Assembly (NCBI GenBank): GCA_021604405.1
Contig: BQJA01000028.1
Coordinates: 1 to 37,128 of the forward strand
Direction of reading: 5' to 3'
Origin: Nitrosomonas sp.
GTDB taxonomy: Bacteria; Pseudomonadota; Gammaproteobacteria; Burkholderiales; Nitrosomonadaceae
Length of the DNA: 37,128 nucleotides
The notes under the pieces are model-generated. The model did not search any database and had not been told where the DNA came from. It was given only the letters and a program-made list of their open reading frames with translations. This document shows, piece after piece, positions 21,069 through 29,040 of this stretch. The position numbers and the translations under genes were made by a program. Each line of letters opens with the position of its first letter. The first letter of the stretch is position 1.

Positions 21069-23993
21069 CTAGCTTTGCTGTTGATCAATTAGTTTAAAAA
21101 AGTCTGCCGCTGAGATAGCTGGTGAATAAAGAAAGCCTTGCTTATAATCGCAACCAAATTCAATCAGTAAATCCTGCTGCTCTTTAGTTTCTACGCCTTC
21201 AGCAATAGTTTCAATGTCTAATTTGTGCGCCATTACAATAATTGCTTCAACCAGTGCACGGTCAATCCCATTGTCAGCTAAATGATTTATGAATGACTTG
21301 TCTATCTTGAGATAATTAATATCAAACTTTTTCAGGTAGGCGAGCGATGAAAAGCCTGTGCCAAAATCATCGATAGATACTTCAATCCCGCTGTTATGAA
21401 ATTCCTGCAGCCGTTCTTTAATGACCGGCGCATCTTTTAGCAACAGGCCTTCGGTGATTTCCACATTAATGCTATTTCCAGGCAATCCCAAGCGAGCCAG
21501 ATTATCTGACCATTGATTTTTCTTCAATGAATTAAGTTGAATGGGCGACATATTCACACTTATTTGGATGATATAGCCGAGTTGACTGTGCCACTGTTTA
21601 ATATTGGCGATCGATTGTTTAAATACCAATTCGCCGATTTCTTTAATTAAACCACTTTCTTCAGCCAGAGGAATAAAGGTATCTGGACTAATCATGCCGC
21701 GTTGCGGATGTTTCCAGCGCAACAGGGCTTCTGCTTTGATGATGCGATCGTGGTTTAATGACAGAATAGGCTGGTAATAGACTTGCAATTCATTGTTTGT
21801 GATCGCTTTTCTTAGATCATGCGTGATCGCCATTTTTTCATTTGCTTCCAGCTGCATGGAACGCGTGAAGTAGTTAAAGCGGTTGCGCCCATCCAATTTT
21901 GCTGCATACATCGCCTGATCAACGTGTTTCATCAAAGATTTTAAATCGGTTCCATCTTCTGGGTAGATGACGATACCAACACTGGTGGAGATGTGATGAT
22001 CGATTATTTTATGTTCGTCAAGCTTAAATGCTTTGTTCAATTCTTGAATAATATGCTGTGCGATTGATTCAATACGCAATTTGTTGTCAATTTCTGGCAA
22101 AATAATGGCGAACTCGTCGCCGCCGATGCGTGCCACTGTATCGGTTTCGCGCACGCAGGACAGGAGGCGGCGTGCCACTTCTTTAAGTAATTCATCGCCT
22201 TTGTCATGACCGAGCGTGTCATTGATATCCTTAAAGTGGTCCAAATCGAGAAACAACAATGATAGCGATAATTTATTGCGGTTTGACCTTGTTATTTCTT
22301 TATCCAGCCGATCCTTGAATAAATTACGGTTAGGCAATTTGGTTAATTGATCGTAATTAGCCTGGTTCAGGATTAATTCATCTTTTTGTTTTTTATCGGT
22401 GATATCGGAAAATTGCGCTACATAGCAATATATACTGCTGTCTGTGTGGCGAATTATGCTGATGCTTAGCCATTTTGCATGAATGTATCCGCTCTTATGA
22501 CGGTCCCAGATCTCGCCATGCCAGTAGCCTTTTTCCAGGAGATGTTGCCACATTTTTGTGTAAAAAGACTTGCTATGGCGCCCAGACTTAAAAATTCTAG
22601 GATTCTTGCCTGCCACATCTGCTAGTTCGTAACCGGTGATGCGAGTGAAGGCGGGATTAATCGCAATAATTTTGTTGCTCTCATCTGTTACCATGATTGC
22701 TTCACTGCTCGAATTGTAAATGGTCGCAGCTAACCGCATGTCGTCATCTTTTTGCTTCTGTTCGGTAATGTCTTGATAGATGCCCAGAACACCGATTGTT
22801 CCACGCGTGATATCGCGCAATGGTACTTTGGAAGTTTTTAACCAAATCGTTTTGCCATCGGGGGTAGTCTGCGGTTCTTCATAGTTAAGCATGGGTATAC
22901 CTGAATTGATGACCTGCCGGTCATCGTCACGATATGATTCTGCTTGTTTTTTCCAGACGAACTGGTAGTCGTCTTTGCCGATTATTTCTTCTGGAGAGAC
23001 CGCGCCCGCATCCTTGGCAAAAGCCTGATTGCAGCCTAGGAAACGCGATTTCTTATCTTTCCAGAAAATACGTACTGGTGCCGTGTTAATGATTGTTTCG
23101 AGCAAATTGCGCGATTCGTTAATTGCGATTTCTTTTTTTTTGCGATTGGTTATATCAATGAAATAACCGGTCAATTCTGTAATGTTGTATTCCGGATCTT
23201 TTGTTACATATAGTTCATCTCTCAACCATACCCAGTTTCCATTTCGGTGTTGAAACCGGTATTCATACAGGTGCTTGCCGTGTGCAATCAAATGGGGCAG
23301 ACCGGCACGCACTTGATTTCGGTCTTCCGGGTGAATATGTTCGATCCAAAAGTCTGGGGTGTTGAGAAATTCCTGTGCCGTATAACCAAGAATTTTGGTG
23401 AGATTGGCGCTGATAAATGTGGTTGCATAGGGTGGCACTGCGTGGCAGGTGTAAATGATAGCAGGCGAGGATGAGAGAAGAAAATCAAGACGGTCGTTCA
23501 TTTTTTTCAGGGCAATCTCTGCTTTTTTGCGTTCGGTTATGTCGGTGGAAATCCCACACATGCCAATAACATCACCTCGCTGATTGCGCACAGGCTTTTT
23601 GACCGTCCAGTATATCCGTTCCTCGCCAGTCGCTTTAACAATCGTCTTTTCTTCCTTTTGGATTGTTTGTTCGTACTCGATAACGCAACGGTCGTTGCGC
23701 ATTAGCTCATCGGACAAATTAAGATCAAAAAAATGGCTATCGTCTTGACCGATAATGTCTTCAAATGATGCACCGAAGAGCTCTTGGACACTCTGATTCA
23801 CATAAGTATACCGGCCCGCTAAATCCTTAATAAAAATGTAGGCACCAACGTGCTCTAATATTGTTTGCATCCCAAGAATGATATCTGGCGAGGAACTTAA
23901 CGCAGTATTCGTTTCCAGATTTGGTTTAGATTTCGTTGAAGATGCTGCGAATGCTTCTACGGTGGTGGTTTTTAATTTATCTTCTGAGGACAT
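21069..23993 (-). CDS. Four-PAS GGDEF-EAL protein (c-di-GMP synthesis and breakdown)
   Basis: A 974-residue cytosolic signalling protein. Four PAS domains, each ending in a DITxxK-type linker, lie at about 40-158, 168-287, 295-412 and 420-535. The diguanylate cyclase domain has an intact GGDEF at 624-628 and the product-inhibition I-site RETD at 615-618, exactly five residues earlier. The phosphodiesterase domain has EALLRW (755-760), QISVNMSP and IDDFGTGFSSLAYL. Both outputs look active, so the protein may switch between making and breaking c-di-GMP according to PAS input. No membrane segments. The ribosome binding site at the chosen ATG is poor, so the exact start is less certain. Confidence 0.94.
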   Translation of the reverse strand: MSSEDKLKTTTVEAFAASSTKSKPNLETNTALSSSPDIILGMQTILEHVGAYIFIKDLAGRYTYVNQSVQELFGASFEDIIGQDDSHFFDLNLSDELMRNDRCVIEYEQTIQKEEKTIVKATGEERIYWTVKKPVRNQRGDVIGMCGISTDITERKKAEIALKKMNDRLDFLLSSSPAIIYTCHAVPPYATTFISANLTKILGYTAQEFLNTPDFWIEHIHPEDRNQVRAGLPHLIAHGKHLYEYRFQHRNGNWVWLRDELYVTKDPEYNITELTGYFIDITNRKKKEIAINESRNLLETIINTAPVRIFWKDKKSRFLGCNQAFAKDAGAVSPEEIIGKDDYQFVWKKQAESYRDDDRQVINSGIPMLNYEEPQTTPDGKTIWLKTSKVPLRDITRGTIGVLGIYQDITEQKQKDDDMRLAATIYNSSSEAIMVTDESNKIIAINPAFTRITGYELADVAGKNPRIFKSGRHSKSFYTKMWQHLLEKGYWHGEIWDRHKSGYIHAKWLSISIIRHTDSSIYCYVAQFSDITDKKQKDELILNQANYDQLTKLPNRNLFKDRLDKEITRSNRNKLSLSLLFLDLDHFKDINDTLGHDKGDELLKEVARRLLSCVRETDTVARIGGDEFAIILPEIDNKLRIESIAQHIIQELNKAFKLDEHKIIDHHISTSVGIVIYPEDGTDLKSLMKHVDQAMYAAKLDGRNRFNYFTRSMQLEANEKMAITHDLRKAITNNELQVYYQPILSLNHDRIIKAEALLRWKHPQRGMISPDTFIPLAEESGLIKEIGELVFKQSIANIKQWHSQLGYIIQISVNMSPIQLNSLKKNQWSDNLARLGLPGNSINVEITEGLLLKDAPVIKERLQEFHNSGIEVSIDDFGTGFSSLAYLKKFDINYLKIDKSFINHLADNGIDRALVEAIIVMAHKLDIETIAEGVETKEQQDLLIEFGCDYKQGFLYSPAISAADFFKLIDQQQS

Positions 23994-24178
23994 GGCACGT
24001 GTTCATTTATTTAGAATTTAATTCTATTGCGCATGAATTTTTATTAGCTGAGCAGTAATGCCGGTAATGCATTTCTTTGAGTATTATACCTGGATACATT
24101 TTACGCTTTTGCGGTTGAGTAACGTGGAAAGCACCTTCAAAATGCATACAAAAAAAGCTGCGAATTTTTATAATTTTT

Positions 24179-24212
24179 CTGTCAGAATAAACGAACCAAG
24201 CATTTCTGACAG
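24179..24212. repeat. Inverted repeat CTGTCAGAA/TTCTGACAG
   Basis: Perfect nine-base arms with a 16-base spacer, flanked by T and A runs on the sides that do not suit a terminator. It could be an operator or a structural hairpin about 190 bases upstream of the GGDEF-EAL start. Confidence 0.5.
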
Positions 24213-24309
24213 CAAAAAATGAGTCATAATGGTTATTTGTTTAGTCTATCCTTAGATCTCCCTTATTTTGACAGTGGCAGGATTTGATGATTATTTTGAT
24301 GAAAGTAAA

Positions 24310-24336
24310 TACATGCCTTGCTTTGCAAGGCATGTA
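24310..24336. repeat. Perfect 12-base-pair hairpin with TTT loop
   Basis: TACATGCCTTGC and GCAAGGCATGTA pair perfectly around TTT. No T tract follows on the plus strand; read leftwards TTTACTTTC follows. It sits immediately before the candidate ychJ promoter, facing no known upstream gene. Confidence 0.7.
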
Positions 24337-24339
24337 CAC

Positions 24340-24368
24340 TTGTGACTCAGTGCTATTGTGATTACACT
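24340..24368 (+). promoter_or_regulatory. Candidate ychJ promoter
   Basis: TTGTGA at 24340-24345, 17-base spacer, TACACT at 24363-24368. Start expected near 24375, about 60 bases before the ATG. Confidence 0.4.
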
Positions 24369-24433
24369 AATGCTATTTGCCATACAGGCATGTGTAAGCA
24401 ATTTATACAGTTAAAAATTCGGTTTAGTTTTTT

Positions 24434-24826
24434 ATGGATATGAAAACGGTTAAATGTCCATGTAGCGATGGCAGTAAAAAATATACCGACTGTTGCGGCC
24501 GTTATCTGGATGGTGGTGAAACGGCTCCAACTGCAGAAGCACTGATGCGCTCGCGCTATACTGCGTATACATTTGGCCGGGAAGATTATTTGTTGGCAAC
24601 TTGGCACAATAGCACCCGTCCGGCTTTACTTGATTTGGAGAGTGGACCGAAAAGTAAGTGGCTGGGCTTGGAATTAAAACGTTATGAGAGACTGGACTCG
24701 GATCGCGCGGTTGTTGAATTTGTGGCTCGCTATAAAATAAATGGGCGCGCGCATCGTTTACATGAAGTTAGTCGTTTCGTGCGCGAAGCACAGCGGTGGC
24801 TCTATGTGAACGGCGATATTATCTGA
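24434..24826 (+). CDS. ychJ: YchJ family protein (SEC-C motif)
   Basis: A 130-residue protein with an N-terminal SEC-C-type zinc motif (CPCSDGSKKYTDCCGRYL, Cys at 9, 11, 20 and 21) and the family segment PTAEALMRSRYTAYTFGREDYLLATWH, followed by an NTF2-like middle part. Function in the cell is not established. E. coli YchJ (152 residues) carries a second SEC-C motif at the C-terminus; this protein ends after VNGDII without one, a form also seen in other bacteria. No operon partner. Confidence 0.88.
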   Translation: MDMKTVKCPCSDGSKKYTDCCGRYLDGGETAPTAEALMRSRYTAYTFGREDYLLATWHNSTRPALLDLESGPKSKWLGLELKRYERLDSDRAVVEFVARYKINGRAHRLHEVSRFVREAQRWLYVNGDII

Positions 24827-24879
24827 GGCGACAACAAATACGAAAAAAAGTAGTGGGTCAAACAAGTTCACAATCAGCC

Positions 24880-24906
24880 GGCTCCCTAGCAACAGGGAGG
24901 CGAGCC
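24880..24906. repeat. Hairpin downstream of ychJ
   Basis: CTCCCT/AGGGAG stem with an AGCAAC loop, flanked by GGCT and AGCC that can extend it with an internal bulge. No T tract on either strand, so it may be a processing or rho-associated structure between two convergent genes. Confidence 0.4.
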
Positions 24907-24981
24907 TGGAAGATGCAGGATTAGAAAGAATGTTTTAGCATTGCAGTTAGCCCGTCCTATACGGTTAGACTTGACAACACG

Positions 24982-25380
24982 CTATTCACTTTCACTGCAT
25001 GCTACGCTCCATCCAGTTTCATCCTTTTTTTCAGGTTGTACTTCTTCCCATGGCTGAGGCTGGTTATATGTGCGCACACGCTTTCCGCCCTCCATGTTCC
25101 AACTAAATAATTTGGATGCAAGTATTCTGATATGTTCTTCCTTACAGTCATAATCACGCCGGATTGTTTTTGATAGAAAGATAACGCCTGAGGCTTTCTG
25201 TTCAATCTGATAATCTAACAAAGTCCACATCTTGACTCTATTCCCTGCCTTGCGGATAGTTGTCATATCAGCGTAGGCTGTGTAACCACCTTTGTCATCA
25301 CTCTCAAATATCTTAGTCCATTCAGCTAGTGTGTCAGTGCTTATTAGAACCAGCATTAAAGCTAATAGTAAATTTTTCAT
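24982..25380 (-). CDS. Exported surface-adhesin-E/CNP1-like protein
   Basis: A 132-residue protein with a signal peptide (MKNLLLALMLVLISTDTLA) and a compact domain containing the patterns ADMTTIRKAGNRVKMWTLLDY and RDYDCKEEHIRILA, which resemble the Haemophilus surface-adhesin protein E domain family common in betaproteobacteria. The Cys in YDCKEE and the near-terminal Cys in SVACSES could form a disulfide. It is expected in the periplasm or at the outer membrane. The role is unknown. It stands alone, convergent with ychJ. Confidence 0.75.
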   Translation of the reverse strand: MKNLLLALMLVLISTDTLAEWTKIFESDDKGGYTAYADMTTIRKAGNRVKMWTLLDYQIEQKASGVIFLSKTIRRDYDCKEEHIRILASKLFSWNMEGGKRVRTYNQPQPWEEVQPEKKDETGWSVACSESE

Positions 25381-26338
25381 AGTTTATTTTTCCGCCCCTT
25401 TTTCGAGATGGGGTTGCCTGAAGCGCAGTTAATTAGATTAAGTGTTGGTTTTTCAATGGTGCTCCGATAAAGTCATGCTCTCCCGGTCTGTTCGATAGTA
25501 ATGGTTAGATTTCACTCGGAAATACTATTGATGTAAATTAAGTTTAAGGGTGCATCTATTTTGACCGCGATAAAAAGAAAAAATGCATGGCGTTAATTAT
25601 TTATCTTTCAATACCCAATGATCTATCATTATCGACGTGTTTAGTTCATTATAAAGTCCAAAGGGTTCATATCTACAGATTATTTTCACATTATCAACAC
25701 ATAAATGCAATTGGTGGCTCGCAAACAAAACGCTGATTCACCTAACTAAGACGCATAAAATCCAAAAAAAATTGCAGAATTAACTAAATTCGCAGGTTAA
25801 TCCAATGCCCGGTATATTAAATTCTTATCAATAAAGCAACATCCTATGCGAATTACAAACAATTCAATCCAAGCAGAATAAAATTGGAGCAATCTCAATT
25901 GTTTGAAAAGTTTTCAGGACAGGGGATCAATTCGAATAAACCAGCAATACTAAAATTCACCGGGTTTGGTTTCGTGGATGTGCATATTTCAACTATCTTT
26001 TTTTTACGAAAATACCGACACCGAATTTCTGTGAATTTGACGCATGTCGATCATCTAATATGTATTTTGTTATACATCAGCATGGGTCATAGCAGACATG
26101 AAAAAGTCTTAAGGGGATTGACTTTGTTGGGGAGTCCGGCAAAGTTATGCGCATGGACTTCTTGCGGGAAAGCAAATACAAACACTGTATTGCAGTGGAC
26201 GATTTACACTCGCCAAAGCCAAAAAAATCTTCCTGTTTGAGCAGATTCATTAATGAATTGCAGAAAACTTGCCCAGAATTATATTAACCTATTTAGTTTT
26301 GACAGTTTCTAATTAATTTCCAGAAAGGATACTTAGAT
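25381..26338. other. Long AT-rich stretch without a convincing gene
   Basis: Nearly 960 bases. A 118-codon plus-strand frame at 25884-26240 has a TTG start and odd composition; a different frame near its end (26102-26287) looks more protein-like and is listed as a possible small or decayed gene. Nothing else was recognised. Confidence 0.5.
26147..26287 (+). CDS. Possible small ORF or gene remnant, 46 residues
   Basis: Starts MRMDFLRESKYKHCIAVDD and ends QKTCPELY. The same frame is open upstream to 26102 and reads like protein there too (KGIDFVGESGKV), but no start codon with a good ribosome binding site lies in that part. It may be the 3' end of a gene whose 5' part has been lost or frameshifted. 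No family recognised. Confidence 0.25.
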   Translation: MRMDFLRESKYKHCIAVDDLHSPKPKKSSCLSRFINELQKTCPELY

Positions 26339-26491
26339 ATGATAAAACGTGTTTTGATTGTTTCTCTATTATTTGCCTTGTTTCTTTTCGTATATTTTAT
26401 GGTGAGTGAGAGTGGCGTAGTATTAGCGCCCATATTGCTTTGTCTTCTGGTTTCTTTCACCTGTGCAATGCTGTTGCTGACAAAAAAATAG
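26339..26491 (+). CDS. Small membrane protein, 50 residues
   Basis: An ATG nine bases after AGGA opens a 50-codon frame: MIKRVLIVSLLFALFLFVYF, a short polar link MVSESG, then a second hydrophobic segment VVLAPILLCLLVSFTCAMLLL ending in TKK. Two membrane helices with a positive start and a positive end are predicted, both termini probably cytoplasmic. No family recognised. It lies about 345 bases before smbP on the same strand. Confidence 0.6.
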   Translation: MIKRVLIVSLLFALFLFVYFMVSESGVVLAPILLCLLVSFTCAMLLLTKK

Positions 26492-26785
26492 CTATGCAAG
26501 CCGGATAGTCCAATGACCGTACAAAACATTATGAATCAGGTGTGCAGGGAATTTGCGAGTGGTTTATTTTTGCGGTACAGATGGCTAATTGATCAATAAT
26601 CCAGTACAGACCCGGTATATCAATCCAGCAAGTACAGAGAATCATTTGATTGTTGAATTTTGGGGGAACCTGTCGCCTGTCAAATCATTCTTAAATATTG
26701 AACTGAAAGTCAAGACCGTTACAATGAACTCAACCGGACTGAGTCCTGGGGTTACGTCAATAAATAATTAAGGAGTGCATGCTGG
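26492..26785. other. Intergenic region before smbP
   Basis: Holds a 60-codon frame at 26589-26771 with a TTG start and no ribosome binding site; its stop immediately precedes the AGGAG at 26771-26775. The frame is not called. No clear promoter seen. Confidence 0.4.
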
Positions 26786-26839
26786 ATGCGGTACATGCTT
26801 TTGTTTTTATCAACAAACAGTGGGGTATTTATATCATGA
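26786..26839 (+). CDS. Possible leader peptide overlapping the smbP start
   Basis: AGGAG at 26771-26775 is ten bases before an ATG that encodes MRYMLLLFLSTNSGVFIS and stops with TGA at 26837-26839, overlapping the smbP ATG as ATGA. Such an overlap usually means translational coupling, and smbP itself has only a weak ribosome binding site. The alternative use of AGGAG is the ATG at 26779, in frame with smbP, which would add 19 residues before the signal peptide, but the spacing is only three bases. Confidence 0.35.
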   Translation: MRYMLLFLSTNSGVFIS

Positions 26840-27222
26840 GGAATATACTGACTATTTTCGCAGCCGGATTATTCACAATGTTTTTCAGCAGTCAAATCGG
26901 TGCATCAGGATATACAGAGAAAACTGGATCTGATGGCGCGGCGGGTTATATGGCTGAAGCTATCGAGCATGCAGAAGAAGCCAAAACACATAAAGCGCAT
27001 GCAGATCATATTATTGAGCATGCAAAGACGAGCCTGGAATATGTCAAAAAAGCAGAAATTGAAACGATTGAGCATGAAAACAACGAGGGGAGAGTATATA
27101 TAACTGAGACAATCCAACACTTAGTCGAAGCGATAAATCACGCTAAAATGGGGCATACCATTATCGCGACTGAACTTATTGCTGCTGCCATAGAACAGAT
27201 GCGTCAATTTATAAACAAATGA
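26836..27222 (+). CDS. smbP: SmbP-like small periplasmic metal-binding protein
   Basis: A 128-residue exported protein: signal peptide MRNILTIFAAGLFTMFFSSQIGA followed by about 105 helical residues with repeated A/I-x-x-H-A-x-x-A units (AEAIEHAEEAKTH, DHIIEHAKTSLEY, ETIQHLVEAINHAK, AAAIEQMRQ). This is the pattern of SmbP of N. europaea, a periplasmic four-helix-bundle protein that binds copper and other divalent metals. Nine His were counted after the signal peptide, and the last repeat has none, so metal capacity may be lower than in the N. europaea protein. The role is probably copper buffering for a copper-dependent ammonia oxidiser (inference). Confidence 0.82.
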   Translation: MRNILTIFAAGLFTMFFSSQIGASGYTEKTGSDGAAGYMAEAIEHAEEAKTHKAHADHIIEHAKTSLEYVKKAEIETIEHENNEGRVYITETIQHLVEAINHAKMGHTIIATELIAAAIEQMRQFINK

Positions 27223-27245
27223 GTTAATTTTGTTGATGGTAAAGT

Positions 27246-27416
27246 GTGAAAGGCGAATACATTAAAGTTGGCGGAAGTTATCAATACTATAGTGAAACCC
27301 GCTCTGGATATAATTGTCAATCAACACCCATTTTACTTGGTAGCAATATCAGGATTTGCAAGAATGGTCGCTGGAACGGAAAATTTTGGTTGTTGATTGA
27401 CAAGTCTGATGATTAA
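27246..27416 (+). CDS. Small two-cysteine ORF downstream of smbP, 56 residues
   Basis: A GTG start 23 bases after the smbP stop opens a frame with protein-like composition: KVGGSYQYYSETRSGYNC, then PILLGSNIRICKNGRWNGKF, then a short acidic end. Two Cys about 15 residues apart and many aromatic and Gly residues suggest a small beta-rich fold, perhaps disulfide-bonded, but no signal peptide precedes it. No good ribosome binding site. It may be a genuine small protein or the C-terminal remnant of an exported one. Family not recognised. Confidence 0.4.
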   Translation: MKGEYIKVGGSYQYYSETRSGYNCQSTPILLGSNIRICKNGRWNGKFWLLIDKSDD

Positions 27417-27534
27417 AACGCCACAAATTGTAGGCAAGTAAGACTTGTCACATTTTGTGCAGTTGAATGAAGTAATAAAGTGTAAGAATACGGTGTAAGC
27501 GCTTTTATCAAGTCCACATAAATAGGATTAGTTG

Positions 27535-28332
27535 CTATTCCCAAGATATTGGATGGAATGGACAAAAAATTGTATGATCAGGCGCTCTGCACATTGCGAA
27601 TCGTCCGGTTTCTGGAATATCTTGCGGTTCCATGATAACGTATCCGCCATTGTTTCTGATGGCTTTTATTGTTTCATCGACATTGGTAACGGTAAAATAA
27701 GTGTTCCAATGCGATGGCGTGTGTTTCATGTCGGAAGGAAGCATCATCATGCCGCCGATTTCGCAATCTTGAACCTTGATTACTGTGTAGTCCACATTTT
27801 CTACTTCCATTGTGGTGTAGTTCCAGCCAAAAAGTTGTTGATAGAATTTCGCTGCCTGATCAACATCGGCTGTCATGAGTTCTTGCCAGCAATACATGCC
27901 GTGTGTTTCGCGGCTAGCCATTGTGCATTCATCGTCATTTGATTTCGACTGCCAAAGAGAAAAAGCGGCGCCTGTCGGGTCAGTTAAAATGGCCATGCGT
28001 CCGTAATCGAAAACGTCACATGGCTCCATTTTGACGGCAGCGCCCAGTTCCTTGGCTTTTTCTACAAATTCATCAGCATTCACTACCGCGAGATAATTAT
28101 TAATATGAGGCGGTACACCAGCCTTTATCATCTCGTCCGGCATCTGAAAAAGTCCGCCGACACCGTCGCCGTCGGCTGTGCTGATTATCGTATAATTGCC
28201 GCCATTCGGCATTGGGGTGTCGTGATATTTCCATTTAAAAATCTTCTGATAAAATGCTTTTGCCTTATCTGGATCGGGCGTTGCGAAATCGATCCAACAA
28301 AAACTACCGGCAGTTAATTTTTGTTGTGACAT
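27535..28332 (-). CDS. VOC family protein with two glyoxalase-like domains
   Basis: A 265-residue protein made of two vicinal-oxygen-chelate domains, about 1-130 and 140-265. Each opens with a similar pattern: FCWIDFATPDPDKAKAFYQKIFKWKY and YCWQELMTADVDQAAKFYQQLFGWNY. It resembles Cfp30B-type VOC proteins of unknown substrate, not classical glyoxalase I. AGGAG is well spaced before the ATG. It stands alone; no terminator was seen beyond its stop. Confidence 0.9.
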   Translation of the reverse strand: MSQQKLTAGSFCWIDFATPDPDKAKAFYQKIFKWKYHDTPMPNGGNYTIISTADGDGVGGLFQMPDEMIKAGVPPHINNYLAVVNADEFVEKAKELGAAVKMEPCDVFDYGRMAILTDPTGAAFSLWQSKSNDDECTMASRETHGMYCWQELMTADVDQAAKFYQQLFGWNYTTMEVENVDYTVIKVQDCEIGGMMMLPSDMKHTPSHWNTYFTVTNVDETIKAIRNNGGYVIMEPQDIPETGRFAMCRAPDHTIFCPFHPISWE

Positions 28333-29040
28333 TTTTAAGACTCCTGTTAAATTGTTTAACGCTTATTTTCGTGCACGTATATGCAGTGATAAAACATGTC
28401 TACCGGCTCGGTTTTATCAAGAAGGTTGCAATAAAACCGGAGATATATTCTGCAATCGGTGAGGTATGTTGCAATTTTTATGCAAAATGACCGCGAAACA
28501 AATCAGTATAGCTCAATGATAATTTTAGCAAAATGAGATATTGCTCGGGTTAATTTTTCTGTAATACCATTACTCGCCGCTATTTTCTTCGTTTACGCCG
28601 TTTGACTCAAGAAACATTGCTGGTAGGTACATTTACGCCAGAATTAGAGAAACCCGGACTGAGAATGTGCCCACGTTTACACACTTTCTTGATTATCACT
28701 TTGGGTGCAATAAAGCCAACGACCTGGAGCGTGCTCATCATAGGAGCCTTAGTCGCTGTAGCCCTAGCGACTGCCTTGACAAGTGTTATTCCTCCCCTTT
28801 GTCCGTGGACTGCAAGCTCATGAGCTATCATTGTTGGACTGCCAAGCCAATAATGCTTATACGGTGCGCCCAGCCCAGGGAGAGCTGCCAATCAAAACAC
28901 GCCAACAATTTTCACGCTTTAACTATTAGGTTGCTGGGAGCATTAAGTTGGTGTGGCGATGCGAGTCAACCATTGAATAGTCCCATTTTACCATTCATAA
29001 TTATGGGTTACCGTTTTGTCACTTTACAAGAAAAATCTGC
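28333..29040. other. Long intergenic region between the VOC gene and greB
   Basis: About 700 bases. It contains a nine-base inverted repeat CGGTTTTAT/ATAAAACCG at 28409-28417 and 28431-28439, overlapping frames on both strands at 28602-28891 that resemble no family I know, and the greB promoter at its right end. The minus-strand frame 28607-28891 (TTG start right after a stop) and the plus-strand frame 28667-29122 are both considered unlikely genes. Confidence 0.5.
28973..29001 (+). promoter_or_regulatory. Probable greB promoter
   Basis: TTGAAT at 28973-28978, a 17-base spacer and CATAAT at 28996-29001. The start would be near 29008, about 33 bases before the greB ATG. Confidence 0.6.

Larger units (their letters stand above)
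23994..24433. other. Divergent intergenic region, GGDEF-EAL gene / ychJ
   Basis: About 440 AT-rich bases holding two inverted repeats and one candidate promoter, listed separately. No gene seen. Confidence 0.6.

Noticed and set aside
24840..24981. Riboswitch-like stem-loops between ychJ and the adhesin-E-like gene
   Set aside because: No known riboswitch core was recognised and the position is 3' of both convergent genes, so only the hairpin is listed.
25884..26240. 118-codon plus-strand frame in the AT-rich gap
   Set aside because: TTG start, no recognisable domain, and another frame over its 3' end looks more protein-like.
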